A DNA stretch of 58,904 nt from Pseudomonadota bacterium (GTDB taxonomy: Bacteria > Myxococcota_A > UBA9042), in NCBI GenBank assembly GCA_005792545.1, contig SXRM01000417.1, positions 1 through 58,904 on the forward strand. The letters are read 5' to 3'. Under the pieces are notes generated by a model, which was not told the DNA's origin, made no database searches, and was given only the letters and a program-made list of their open reading frames with translations. This document shows positions 1 to 6,767 of the stretch, piece after piece. The position numbers and the translations under genes are program-made. How positions within the stretch are numbered: the stretch's first letter is position 1; the number at the start of each line of letters is the position of its first letter.

Positions 1-30
1 CTTGATGACGAATACACACATGATTTCAGG

Positions 31-170
31 CCTCCGACAGGCTCCTAGCTTATCGCGTTTTTCAACTCGTTGAGAACTTGCCAAAGTGAATTTGTCCAGT
101 TTCAACGAGTTGACGCCGCCGGTCCCGGCGGCGCTAGGAGCCCGTCGGAGGTACTCCGACACGCTCCTAG
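31..170. repeat. Cluster of IS-end-like inverted repeats
   Basis: The 19-bp arm at 31-49 is the inverted copy of 133-151 with one mismatch. The segment 134-150 also pairs with 154-170 (17-bp arms, 2 mismatches, 3-base spacer), so one sequence occurs three times. Inside the large inverted repeat a second pair, around 62-75 and 111-124 (core TCAACTCGTTGA), is also inverted. Two terminal arms back to back with a tiny spacer look like abutted insertion-sequence ends. No transposase that would own these ends is present, and I cannot name the IS family. Confidence 0.6.
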
Positions 171-171
171 A

Positions 172-292
172 CAGAGTGACCCAATGACAAGGTCACGTCC
201 ACGACGGAGCCGCGACTCGGCCAAACGGGACGCGAGCTGGCGACCCACCCAGCAAGCGAGTTCTGACCGATGGTTCGGCCTTCGGTCAGGAT
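172..292 (-). repeat. Degenerate third copy of the 136-bp dispersed repeat
   Basis: Read on the minus strand this stretch keeps the layout of the two good copies at 2714-2849 and 41911-42046. It has a strong hairpin first (CTGACCGA pairing with TCGGTCAG), then the conserved core CTTGCT..G.GGGTCGC..GCTCGCG, then a diverged tail. At protein level one frame gives LACWVGRQLA, against LACSVGRKLA in the good copies. The rest is too diverged to align with certainty. It lies directly after the IS110 transposase fragment and in the same frame. Confidence 0.5.
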
Positions 293-317
293 GAATAGTT
301 CTGCGCAAGCGATGTGG

Positions 318-389
318 TTTGCGCACGCACGCGACGGCTCTGTCCTTATGAACGTCCAACCCCGCGCAGCGCGGGTACAAAAGCTCCAT
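318..389 (-). pseudogene. IS110-family transposase, N-terminal fragment
   Basis: The minus-strand reading frame begins MELLYPRCAGLDVHKDRAVA, the near-invariant start of IS110-family transposases, where GLDVHK carries the first acidic residue of the DEDD (RuvC-like) catalytic domain. Only about 24 codons match. After ACVRK the frame runs into the degenerate 136-bp-type repeat and unrelated sequence, so the rest of the DEDD domain and the C-terminal serine domain are missing. An upstream in-frame ATG at 401 is also possible as the start. This is a dead remnant of an insertion sequence. Confidence 0.75.
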
Positions 390-401
390 GCTCCCCGCCA
401 A

Positions 402-719
402 GCGCCGGCGGGAAGCTGAACTTCATGGAAGGCCAGGTAGCGCGCTTCGAATTCTTGCGGACCTTGGCAGCAATTCCGGGTGCTTGTCAGGCTTCGGGTT
501 CATCTTGGGGACGGGCCGGTGGCACCAAGAGACGTTCAACCTTTGTGCCGGCGCGAGGCGCAGTCAACCCAAGCCAGTTTCGTTCATCAAGGCTGCCGGC
601 GCAGGCGGCGTGCTGCGTCTCGGTAGAAACTCGGGGGCGTGCTGCATCTTGACACGGCCGGCCGCGATCCCGACCATGCCCAGGCGCCGCAATGGCGCCC
701 CGGAGACCGCTTGTCGCAG
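402..719. other. Gene-free stretch upstream of the first lipoprotein
   Basis: I see no convincing gene, RNA or terminator here. Reading frames crossing it have no recognisable domain and look like GC-driven shadows. A TTGACA hexamer occurs at about 650-655, but no matching -10 element follows at normal spacing. Confidence 0.4.
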
Positions 720-1748
720 ATGCGCTCCACAACGCCCGCCCGGCGGCTTGGCCTTTGGCTCGCCCTCGCATGGCTGGTCGCCGGCTGTGGCGACGAGGCT
801 GCGCCTGTGCCGACGCTGTCAAACGGGACGGCCAGCAGCGACACCGCCGCGCTCCGCCTGGCCGACGCCGGCACGGCGGCCGACGGAGCATCGGCTGAGG
901 CGGGCGGTGCGACGCCGACCGATGTGGCGCCGCAGCCCATCGACCTGGACGGCACCGTAGGGTCCGACGATCTGAACGCCGCGGATATGGGGCCAGCCGT
1001 TGACGCCGACGTGGATCCGGCGGCCGCGCCCACGGACGCCGGCCCGGCAACCGAACTGCCGTCGACCGCCGATGCGGCGCCGCCACCTGATGTGCCACTG
1101 CCGCCGCAGGACGTTCCGCCGCCACCGCCCGATCTGCCACCGCCGCCCCCAGACGTGCCACTGCCACCGCCAGACGTCCTGCCACCGCCACCCGATGTGC
1201 CGCCCCCACCGCCCGACGTACCGCCACCGCCCAAGGACACCACGCCGACACCCAAGTGCGGCGACGGCAAGTGCGACCCCGGCGAGTCGACGGCCAATTG
1301 CGCGGCGGATTGTCCAGGCGGCGGAGCAGGGACGTGGACCTGCGGCGATAAGAAGTGTGATATCGGCGAGCAGTTCTACTGCGAAGGCGACTGCCCCGGG
1401 CCGGTGTGTGGCGACGGCAAGTGCCAGTGGCCCGAGAACAAGGACAACTGCAGCAAGGACTGCAAAAGCGGCGGCAACTGGGTCTGCGGCGACAAGAAGT
1501 GCGACATCGGCGAGCAGTTCTACTGCAATCAGGACTGCCAGCCGGCGCCGATGACCTGCATCCCGACCAAATGCGGTAAGGAATGGCAGACTTGCGCCGC
1601 CAAGCCCGGCTGCGACAAGGTCGTGCAGTGCGCCATCAGCTGCAGCGGATCGTGGTCGTGCAGCCAGGGCTGCCTGCCAGGCGGCGCCAGCAACAACAAA
1701 GAGGCCGTGGCGGTGCTGGTGTGCGGGCAGACGCAGGGGTGCTTGTAG
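720..1748 (+). CDS. Secreted Cys-rich lipoprotein with proline-rich stalk
   Basis: The start at 720 is chosen because it yields a clean lipoprotein signal peptide (MRSTTPARRLGLWLALAWLV followed by AGC); an upstream ATG at 639 would add 27 unlikely residues. The mature protein (342 residues in all) has an acidic/Ala-rich linker, then a stalk at about 120-180 of PPPPDVP-type repeats, then four cysteine modules of the form CGDGKCDPGE..NC..DC and CGDKKCDIGEQFYC. A C-terminal Cys module ends in SNNKEAVAVLVCGQTQGCL. Such stalks typically hold a folded tip away from the outer membrane. Function is unknown; a cell-surface role is inferred. The last 69 bp recur at 6768-6836. The Shine-Dalgarno is weak (GGAG about 15 bases upstream). 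Confidence 0.75.
   Translation: MRSTTPARRLGLWLALAWLVAGCGDEAAPVPTLSNGTASSDTAALRLADAGTAADGASAEAGGATPTDVAPQPIDLDGTVGSDDLNAADMGPAVDADVDPAAAPTDAGPATELPSTADAAPPPDVPLPPQDVPPPPPDLPPPPPDVPLPPPDVLPPPPDVPPPPPDVPPPPKDTTPTPKCGDGKCDPGESTANCAADCPGGGAGTWTCGDKKCDIGEQFYCEGDCPGPVCGDGKCQWPENKDNCSKDCKSGGNWVCGDKKCDIGEQFYCNQDCQPAPMTCIPTKCGKEWQTCAAKPGCDKVVQCAISCSGSWSCSQGCLPGGASNNKEAVAVLVCGQTQGCL
1680..1748 (+). repeat. 69-bp direct repeat, copy 1 (3' end of lipoprotein gene)
   Basis: These bases are the last 22 sense codons plus the TAG stop of the lipoprotein gene. They match 6768-6836 at 68 of 69 positions (a G/C difference in GTGC[G/C]GCAG). The two copies have the same orientation and lie 5,088 bp apart, bounding the accessory segment with the YaaW cassette. 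A duplicated gene 3' end is the usual footprint of site-specific integration, but no integrase is seen between the copies. Confidence 0.85.
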
Positions 1749-1859
1749 CGTTTGCCTACGGTCGCGCTTGCAGGTTGTGGCGCGTTTGGCGCTGCCGGCG
1801 GGAGCGGCTACCATGTCAACGGCCGGCCAACGCGCAGAACGCCGACCAGCGAGGCGAGC

Positions 1860-2101
1860 ATGACCGACTTGGTTGTCCGATTGCCAGACGAACTGGCCGT
1901 TGACCCGCGCGTCAGCGGCCTCCTGCAGACAGAAGTTTTGGCCGGTGGCTGCGCGCTCAACTGGAGGGACGCACCACCCTGGATGAACTAGCAAATCGCT
2001 TGGCTGGGTCGGCCGAAGCGGAGCCTGCACCGCTCGACGACATCGTCACGGAGGTTCGGGCGGTGCGGCGCGAGCGGGCAGGACGAGCCAAATTGCCGTG
2101 A
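1860..2101 (+). pseudogene. Antitoxin of a PIN-type TA module, frameshifted
   Basis: The N-terminal frame from ATG 1860 reads MTDLVVRLPDELAVDPRVSG and stops at 1991. A second frame, overlapping from about 1955, reads GRTTLDELANRLAGSAEAE and ends RAGRAKLP at the TGA 2099-2101. Joined by one frameshift they would make a protein of about 80 residues, the size of small antitoxins. The TGA overlaps the GTG start of the PIN toxin (GTGA), the usual coupling of TA operons. The identification rests on this context; the sequence alone is not diagnostic. Confidence 0.55.
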
Positions 2102-2269
2102 TTCGGATCGTCAACGACACGAACCTACTGGTTTCTGCGCTGTTGTGGGGCGGTCGACCGCTGCAGTTGCTGCGCCATCCGAGGGCACAACTGGTGTGGA
2201 GTTCCGCGCTCGCCGGCGAACTGGCAGAGGTTCTGGCGCGCACCAAGTTTGTGGCGCGGATCGCGGCGA
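2098..2269 (+). pseudogene. PIN-domain toxin, truncated
   Basis: From GTG 2098 the frame reads MIRIVNDTNLLVSALLWGG, then LAGELAEVLARTKF, the classic beginning of PIN_3-type VapC-like ribonuclease toxins. The first catalytic aspartate is in NDTN. Homology ends near residue 57, where a fragment of a YaaW-like gene begins in another frame. The remaining catalytic acidic residues (a complete PIN protein is about 140 residues) are absent. The toxin must be inactive. Its overlap with the frameshifted antitoxin shows a once-functional operon that has decayed. Confidence 0.75.
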
Positions 2270-2371
2270 CTCGGCGCACCGGTAATCGTTGCGGCCGGCC
2301 CCGCCCGACGAAAGACGATACCGACGGTGACCGAAATCGCCCTGCTTCGCATGGAGTTTGGCGACGACTAA
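2270..2371 (+). pseudogene. C-terminal fragment of a second YaaW-like gene
   Basis: In the frame ending at TAA 2369-2371 the translation includes PARRKTIPTVTEIALLRMEF, then GDD. The intact YaaW-like protein at 4885-5604 ends PALRKTLPTVFDVAMLRMEY, then GDE. About 25 residues align with conservative changes only. Upstream the frame runs into the PIN toxin remnant, so only the 3' tail survives. It is followed 60 bases later by a membrane-protein gene, the same order as in the intact cassette, so this is probably the remains of a paralogous cassette. Confidence 0.7.
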
Positions 2372-2431
2372 CACGAGACTGGCCTTGTTTTCATCGCCTT
2401 GAGCTCCCCCCAAGCCCTGCAAGGAACCCAA

Positions 2432-3369
2432 ATGGCCGATCCGCTGACTACATTCCTTGTTGCAAAGGTCATTGTGGAGCTCGTCGTCGCGGCAAAGACC
2501 CTGATGGCCGCAACCGCCCTATCTGCTGGCGCTGTTGCCGCCGCGGCGGCGATACCGGTTGCCGCTGCCGCGGTAGTGTCCACGCTTGTCGTGACCGTCT
2601 TCATCAAGGACCAGGTTCAGCTGATCCGCGACGACATCAAAGGCTTAGCCACCGCTATGCTGCGGTTAGGAAAAACAGTCAGCCAAATCCAGCGCGACCA
2701 ATACACACTAGACAGGATCGCGATGACCCGAGGTCATCTGCGATCGCTATTCTTGCTTGCTCAGTAGGTCGCAAACTCGCGGCTTTGCAAGCCGACTCGT
2801 CGCTCCTTCCTTGCGGCAGGTTTGATCTCACCTCAAGGCGATTCTGTATTGCTGCCGCCCCCATTCGCCAAGCCGCTGACAAGCTGGCCGCAATGGCCGC
2901 CGCCCGCCGCGGCGATGCAGATGACGCAGCCGACGCCAATCAAGTCGTTGCGCTCCTCGAAAAAGGCCGCGCCGACGTCGGTGGCATTCTTGACTCACTG
3001 CCGGGCACCGAGATCCTCGAGCGTGCCCCGGCGATCGAAAGACTGTTCAGCATCTTCACTGCGGGCGCACAGTGTGAGGTCGCGCTCAAGGCCGCGCAAA
3101 ATCGCCCAGCCGCGCAAGTTGCCGTTGTCGTCGACCAATATCGGGCAGTAGCCGCTGCCTTCGCCGCCAAACTCGCCGCCATGCCCCGCGTCGATCAAGT
3201 GCTGCCGACCCTCGCCATCCTCGACGCCGCCGAGGTCACCGATGGCGGCAACCCAGCCCGAATGCGCAAGCGGATGCGGGCAAACGCGGATCGTCTAGTC
3301 GCCGAACTCGAACAGGCCAAAGCAGCGCTCCTGCTTGAAGTCGCTGCAACGCCGCCCTCAACCGTCTGA
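2432..3369 (+). pseudogene. Membrane/coiled-coil protein gene split by a 136-bp repeat
   Basis: The start ATG 2432 has a good ribosome site (AAGGA, 8 bases upstream). The first part encodes MADPLTTFLV, a long Ala/Val-rich hydrophobic stretch (about residues 8-60, one or two membrane helices) and then an amphipathic helix, up to QRDQYTLD. At 2714 a dispersed repeat intervenes and the frame soon stops (2765-2767). From 2851 a second frame continues with AAAPIRQAADKLAAM and stays helical to the stop at 3369. Removing exactly 137 bases (2714-2850) joins the two parts in frame into a 266-residue protein, which argues for insertion into a once intact gene. No known family was recognised. It follows a YaaW-like fragment, as 5731-6720 follows the intact YaaW-like gene. 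Confidence 0.65.
2714..2849 (+). repeat. 136-bp dispersed repeat, copy A (inside a gene)
   Basis: It matches the reverse complement of 41911-42046 at 124 of 136 positions without gaps. Internal hairpins are visible: GATGACC-CGA-GGTCATC near the start, and CGGCTT-TGC-AAGCCG in the middle. It interrupts the membrane-protein gene. In one frame it could encode RDDPRSSAIAILACSVGRK and beyond. Confidence 0.85.
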
Positions 3370-4716
3370 TCCGCGAATGGGCTCGCTTCCCCGCAACCCC
3401 AACCCCTTCGTCCGCCGCAACGCCACCTGGTAATCCACGCCCAACCGCGCGGCCACCGCCCGCACATTGCCGCCGGTTGCCTGCCACGCCGTGTCGTAAT
3501 ACCAGCGCTCCAACTGGTCAAGCCCTTCGCCAACGTGCGGCGGCCAAACATCACCGACCACCGATTTCGGGCTGCCATTGTGGGCTCTGGGCACTATTTC
3601 CTCAGCTTTCGCCCGCACCTCCGCCGCGTCGACTATCCCTTCTGCTGACGCCAGAAAGTCGACCACTTGCACGACAAACGCCACGCATTCACGCAGGTTG
3701 CCCGGCCACCGCGTTTGCGGCAGCACGTCGCGCAGCACAGCCTCAAGTCGTACGCGCTCCGCTTTGCGAGCCAGCCCATCGCGCGCGGCACGGATGCGCT
3801 CGTTGTGCAGCGCCGCGTCCTTTGACACACCTTGTGGCAATTCGGGCAGGTATTCCGCCAGAGCGCGGCGCAAGATGACCGCGGTCACCGGCTTTCGCCG
3901 CTCTGGTGATGCCAAGAGTTCGCGCAGCGGTGGCAATTCGACGACGGTCGCGGCTAGGCGGTGAAAGAGGTCCGAACGCAACACCTTGCCTTGGCGCATG
4001 TCGGTGAGCGGCGAACTCGTCATCGCCACTACGTGCAATGGCACGCGCAGCGGCTGGTCGAAACCGACGGGCAAGAACTCGTCGCTCTCCAAGAACCGCA
4101 ATAGCTTGGACTGCATCGGCGGCGCCATCTCGCCCACTTCGTCGAGCACAAGTGCGCCATACGGTCCTGCCGCGCGAATCAGCCCTTGGCGCTGGCCGAC
4201 TGCGTCGGTAAAGGCGCCCTTTGCATGACCAAATAGCTCGGCTTCGATCAGCTTCTCGGGCACCGCTGCGACGTTGAATGGCACGACTCGGCCGGCCGCC
4301 GGCCCGAGCGCAACGACCGTCCGCGCCGCAAGCTGAGCGACTCGCTCTTTGCCAGCACCAGTTTCGCCGACGACCAGAATTCGCCGACGCCGGCCGATTC
4401 CGTCCATTGCGCTGCCGAGCGTGCTTCCAAAGATCTTGGCCAGCAACTCGACCACGAACCGCGCTCCGTAGAGCGCTAGCAGGTCATTGTCAACTGCGGC
4501 ACGCCACCAGTCTGCCAGCGCTGCCAAAACAACTCCAGCGCGTGCCTTGCTACCTGCATCGCCGGTGAGGTTTGCCGGCAATCGGGCCAGAGCGCGCTGA
4601 ATGGCCCGCGGCACGTCAGCGGCAGTACCGGCAACCAGCTGGCTGGCCGCAACAATCGCCATGTCGTCGGGCAACGCCAGTTCAGCTGACGCGTGCGAGT
4701 TATCGATTTTAATCAT
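3358..4716 (-). CDS. Sigma-54-dependent transcriptional activator (AAA+ EBP)
   Basis: This 452-residue protein should remodel sigma-54 RNA polymerase with ATP. An N-terminal region of about 105 residues has no receiver, FHA or PAS signature I can recognise, so its signal is unknown. The AAA+ core follows: Walker A GETGAGKE at 117-124, sigma-54-contacting loop GAFTDA at 167-172 (the usual form is GAFTGA), Walker B LVLDEVGE at 189-196, and an arginine-finger region in DLFHRLA. The C-terminal Fis-type helix-turn-helix is at about 418-440 (GGNVRAVAARLGVDYQVALR). It is divergent from the YaaW cassette, whose promoter is a canonical sigma-54 site, so that cassette is the likely target. Its 3' end overlaps the tail of the split membrane gene by 12 bases. 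Confidence 0.9.
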   Translation of the reverse strand: MIKIDNSHASAELALPDDMAIVAASQLVAGTAADVPRAIQRALARLPANLTGDAGSKARAGVVLAALADWWRAAVDNDLLALYGARFVVELLAKIFGSTLGSAMDGIGRRRRILVVGETGAGKERVAQLAARTVVALGPAAGRVVPFNVAAVPEKLIEAELFGHAKGAFTDAVGQRQGLIRAAGPYGALVLDEVGEMAPPMQSKLLRFLESDEFLPVGFDQPLRVPLHVVAMTSSPLTDMRQGKVLRSDLFHRLAATVVELPPLRELLASPERRKPVTAVILRRALAEYLPELPQGVSKDAALHNERIRAARDGLARKAERVRLEAVLRDVLPQTRWPGNLRECVAFVVQVVDFLASAEGIVDAAEVRAKAEEIVPRAHNGSPKSVVGDVWPPHVGEGLDQLERWYYDTAWQATGGNVRAVAARLGVDYQVALRRTKGLGLRGSEPIRGSDG

Positions 4717-4732
4717 CGCAAATCATCTCCGA

Positions 4733-4781
4733 CATCATGTTGCCATATCCAATGACGGCATTCAACCAATTCAACATGATG
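4733..4781. promoter_or_regulatory. Inverted repeat, candidate enhancer for the EBP
   Basis: CATCATGTTG at 4733-4742 and CAACATGATG at 4772-4781 are perfect 10-bp inverted copies, centre to centre 39 bases apart. They lie about 45-95 bases upstream of the sigma-54 promoter at 4826 and just upstream of the EBP start at 4716. That is where an upstream activating sequence is expected. The region is clearly AT-richer than its surroundings. Binding by the neighbouring EBP is inference. Confidence 0.6.
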
Positions 4782-4825
4782 ATATTAATACACACCATGC
4801 CGCATGCCCGACGGCAAGTTTCAGT

Positions 4826-4841
4826 TGGCACGCTAGTTGCA
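4826..4841 (+). promoter_or_regulatory. Sigma-54 promoter of the YaaW-like cassette
   Basis: TGGCACGCTAGTTGCA matches the consensus TGGCACG-N4-TTGCA exactly, with GG at 4827-4828 and GC at 4839-4840. Transcription should begin near 4852, about 30 bases before the start codon at 4885. Confidence 0.88.
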
Positions 4842-4884
4842 GTCCATCTCGTCAGCGCCAATCGCTGGCGTACTGGAGCCCGTC

Positions 4885-5604
4885 ATGCACTCAAGCAGTT
4901 CCGATCTGGTCGCCTTCCTCAGCTTCGTCGCCGCAAACGGGCACGAAGAGGCCAAATCCACCATTACTGGACTCTTTGACCGCCATGGCGTGTCCGCCGG
5001 CAGCGACAGCGCCGCGTTCGGCAAGCTGGTCCGCGAAATTGAACTCGACGGCAGCAACACCATCGCGACCCTATTTCGCGGCGGCGACGGTGTCAGCTAC
5101 GCCGAAGTTGCGCGCGATGTCGCCGAGGAAGTGGGCGTCAAGTCCATCCCGGACGCCAGAAAGGACGACGCGGTCTGGCTTGAGCAGCAGGCCTTGTTCA
5201 CAGCGCTCGAAAAGCACTACGAAGGCAAGGGCGAAGCCGAACTGGACGAACTCCGCCAGAAAGTCGCGGAGGCCAACGTCAAGTACGCCGGCGCCGCCAT
5301 CAAAGGCGCGTTGACGGCGGCGATGTGGGCCACACTGGTGCGGCAAATCGGCGCGCGGGCCGTGGCGACCATCGTGCGGCGGCTGGTGCTGCAGACCGGC
5401 GGCTGGTTCGCGGCGCGCCAAGCGGCGGCGACGGCAGCACGGGCGGCGGGCATGGCAATCCCGGTGGTCAACGTGGCACTGACCGCGTGGCTGGTTGCCG
5501 ACATCGCGTCGCCGGCCTTGCGCAAAACGCTGCCGACCGTGTTTGACGTCGCCATGCTGAGGATGGAGTACGGTGATGAATTCAGTGCGCAAACGCGCTC
5601 ATGA
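4885..5604 (+). CDS. YaaW/UPF0174-like protein
   Basis: This 239-residue protein starts at ATG 4885, preceded by GGAG; the ATG at 4837 lies inside the sigma-54 promoter and cannot be used. Features recalling the E. coli YaaW family (UPF0174, often labelled ubiquinol-cytochrome c chaperone-like) are DGSNTIATLFRGGDGVSYAE in the first third, a long charged helix, a Gly/Ala-rich segment, then a hydrophobic tract (about 185-215) and the end PALRKTLPTVFDVAMLR. The family has no established biochemical role; membrane association is plausible from the hydrophobic tract. It is the first gene of a sigma-54-controlled cassette with two following membrane-type proteins, 15 bases to the next. A 3' fragment of a paralogue is at 2270-2371. 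Confidence 0.75.
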   Translation: MHSSSSDLVAFLSFVAANGHEEAKSTITGLFDRHGVSAGSDSAAFGKLVREIELDGSNTIATLFRGGDGVSYAEVARDVAEEVGVKSIPDARKDDAVWLEQQALFTALEKHYEGKGEAELDELRQKVAEANVKYAGAAIKGALTAAMWATLVRQIGARAVATIVRRLVLQTGGWFAARQAAATAARAAGMAIPVVNVALTAWLVADIASPALRKTLPTVFDVAMLRMEYGDEFSAQTRS

Positions 5605-5619
5605 GCAAAAGGAGGCAAG

Positions 5620-5727
5620 GTGTTCTCACCAAGAACCGAACAGGACTTGAACGATTGGATCCTTATAATCGGATTCATTGCGCTCAAACTCGGCATCATC
5701 CATGCCTGTGAACGGCTCGCGGAGTAG
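5620..5727 (+). CDS. 35-residue membrane peptide
   Basis: A GTG start at 5620 sits 4 bases after a very strong Shine-Dalgarno, AAAAGGAGG. The product begins VFSPRTEQDLND and continues with one hydrophobic helix (WILIIGFIALKLGII) and a short polar tail, HACERLAE. It lies between the YaaW-like gene (15 bases) and the next gene (3 bases, whose ribosome site GGAG lies in the end of this gene). A competing frame from ATG 5601, overlapping the previous stop as ATGA, would encode 36 basic residues to 5711. The GTG frame is preferred for its hydrophobic helix and perfectly placed ribosome site. Confidence 0.6.
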   Translation: MFSPRTEQDLNDWILIIGFIALKLGIIHACERLAE

Positions 5728-5730
5728 AAA

Positions 5731-6720
5731 ATGTTACTCGAAATCATGCATATAGTAGTCTTGCTCGCTGGCGCGGCCATGCTCGCCACGTCGGCCCTGG
5801 CAGTTTGGCGGATTCACCAGCGCTCGCTGCCCAAGCTTGAGACAGCGCTCGACGAAGCCCAGCACCTGCTGGACAAGGCCGGCCCCGCCGTTGAGCGCAT
5901 CGATGGAGTCGCTTCGGAAGTGCACGGCGTCCTGCGGCCCGTGCGCCAAGGGGTCGAGAAGGTGCAGTCGCTGATCGACGGCAAAGGCGCGCCAGTCGCC
6001 GCGGGGCAACTGGCGGCTGCTGTTGTGCCCAAACTGGCCCAGCGAGCGGCCGCTGGACCGGCGAAAGCGGCAGGTGCCGTTGCTGCTGGCGTACCTTGGC
6101 AGGCCAACGCCGGTGTGGCGCTCGGCGTCGTGCAAGTCGGCTTGCAGGCGGCCACACTGTGGTACGTCAAGGGCCGGTTTGACCAGTTGGCTGACCACTT
6201 GCATGCAATGGAAGCGCAACTGCGGGCGGCGGTGGACCTGGGCAACCGGATGCACATCGTGCAGTTGACCAAGCCGCTGCGCGACGCCCGCGCTCGCCTT
6301 AACCTGGTCGCCGCAGCTGCCGCCGGCCAGGTTGGCCAGCATGTCTACCTCGCTCGGCAGGATCTGCTGTTCGTGATACACCAACTCGCAAGCGGCGCAG
6401 AGCAACTGCAGGCGCTCGCAGGGATGCTGGATCCACATCACCTGCTAGCCGAACCCAGGCTTGTCGAAACGGCAGCCGCGCACTTGCACGACGCGGCCGA
6501 AATTGCCCGAGCGCTTGCGAGCGCGACCGACCCTGAAGTCGCCGCCAAGGCCCGTCGCGTCGAGGTCGGCGTCGCCGAGGCGCTGCAAGCGTGGCGCAAC
6601 CGCCTGTCGGCGCCAGTTGCCCAGCGCGGCAGGATCGCGGCCGGTGCCTGTGCGCTCAAGGGCCGTGACCTCAACGCCTTGCGCGCAGACCTGGCAGGGC
6701 GACTTGCCGCACCCGCCTGA
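5731..6720 (+). CDS. Membrane-anchored helical protein of the YaaW cassette
   Basis: The product is 329 residues, beginning MLLEIMHIVVLLAGAAM with a membrane helix at about 5-25. A long predicted coiled coil follows (about 30-85), then an Ala-rich part with a second hydrophobic stretch near 125-150 (ANAGVALGVVQVGLQAA). A helical C-terminal region is rich in Ala, Leu, Arg and Glu. No family was recognised. The plan (hydrophobic segment, amphipathic helix, helical tail) resembles the split gene at 2432-3369, which occupies the same place after a YaaW fragment, but direct homology is not clear by eye. It is the last gene of the sigma-54 cassette and ends 47 bases before direct-repeat copy 2. Confidence 0.7.
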   Translation: MLLEIMHIVVLLAGAAMLATSALAVWRIHQRSLPKLETALDEAQHLLDKAGPAVERIDGVASEVHGVLRPVRQGVEKVQSLIDGKGAPVAAGQLAAAVVPKLAQRAAAGPAKAAGAVAAGVPWQANAGVALGVVQVGLQAATLWYVKGRFDQLADHLHAMEAQLRAAVDLGNRMHIVQLTKPLRDARARLNLVAAAAAGQVGQHVYLARQDLLFVIHQLASGAEQLQALAGMLDPHHLLAEPRLVETAAAHLHDAAEIARALASATDPEVAAKARRVEVGVAEALQAWRNRLSAPVAQRGRIAAGACALKGRDLNALRADLAGRLAAPA

Positions 6721-6767
6721 CGCGCCAATCGCAACAGCCGAACACACCGCTCGCCGATTTTCACGGC

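Noticed and set aside
102..401. A complete 99-residue minus-strand gene
   Set aside because: Only the first 24-28 residues match the IS110 family; the rest is repeat and inverted-end sequence.
819..2030. Long minus-strand frame opposite the first lipoprotein gene
   Set aside because: It is an antisense shadow of a proline/cysteine-rich coding region in GC-rich DNA; it has no domain, and the plus-strand gene has a clear signal peptide and motifs.
2098..3369. A single 423-residue protein starting with the PIN domain
   Set aside because: Only its beginning is PIN-like; the middle is an out-of-frame shadow of other genes and the dispersed repeat, and the end belongs to the split membrane gene. 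It is a chain of unrelated pieces that happens to lack stops.
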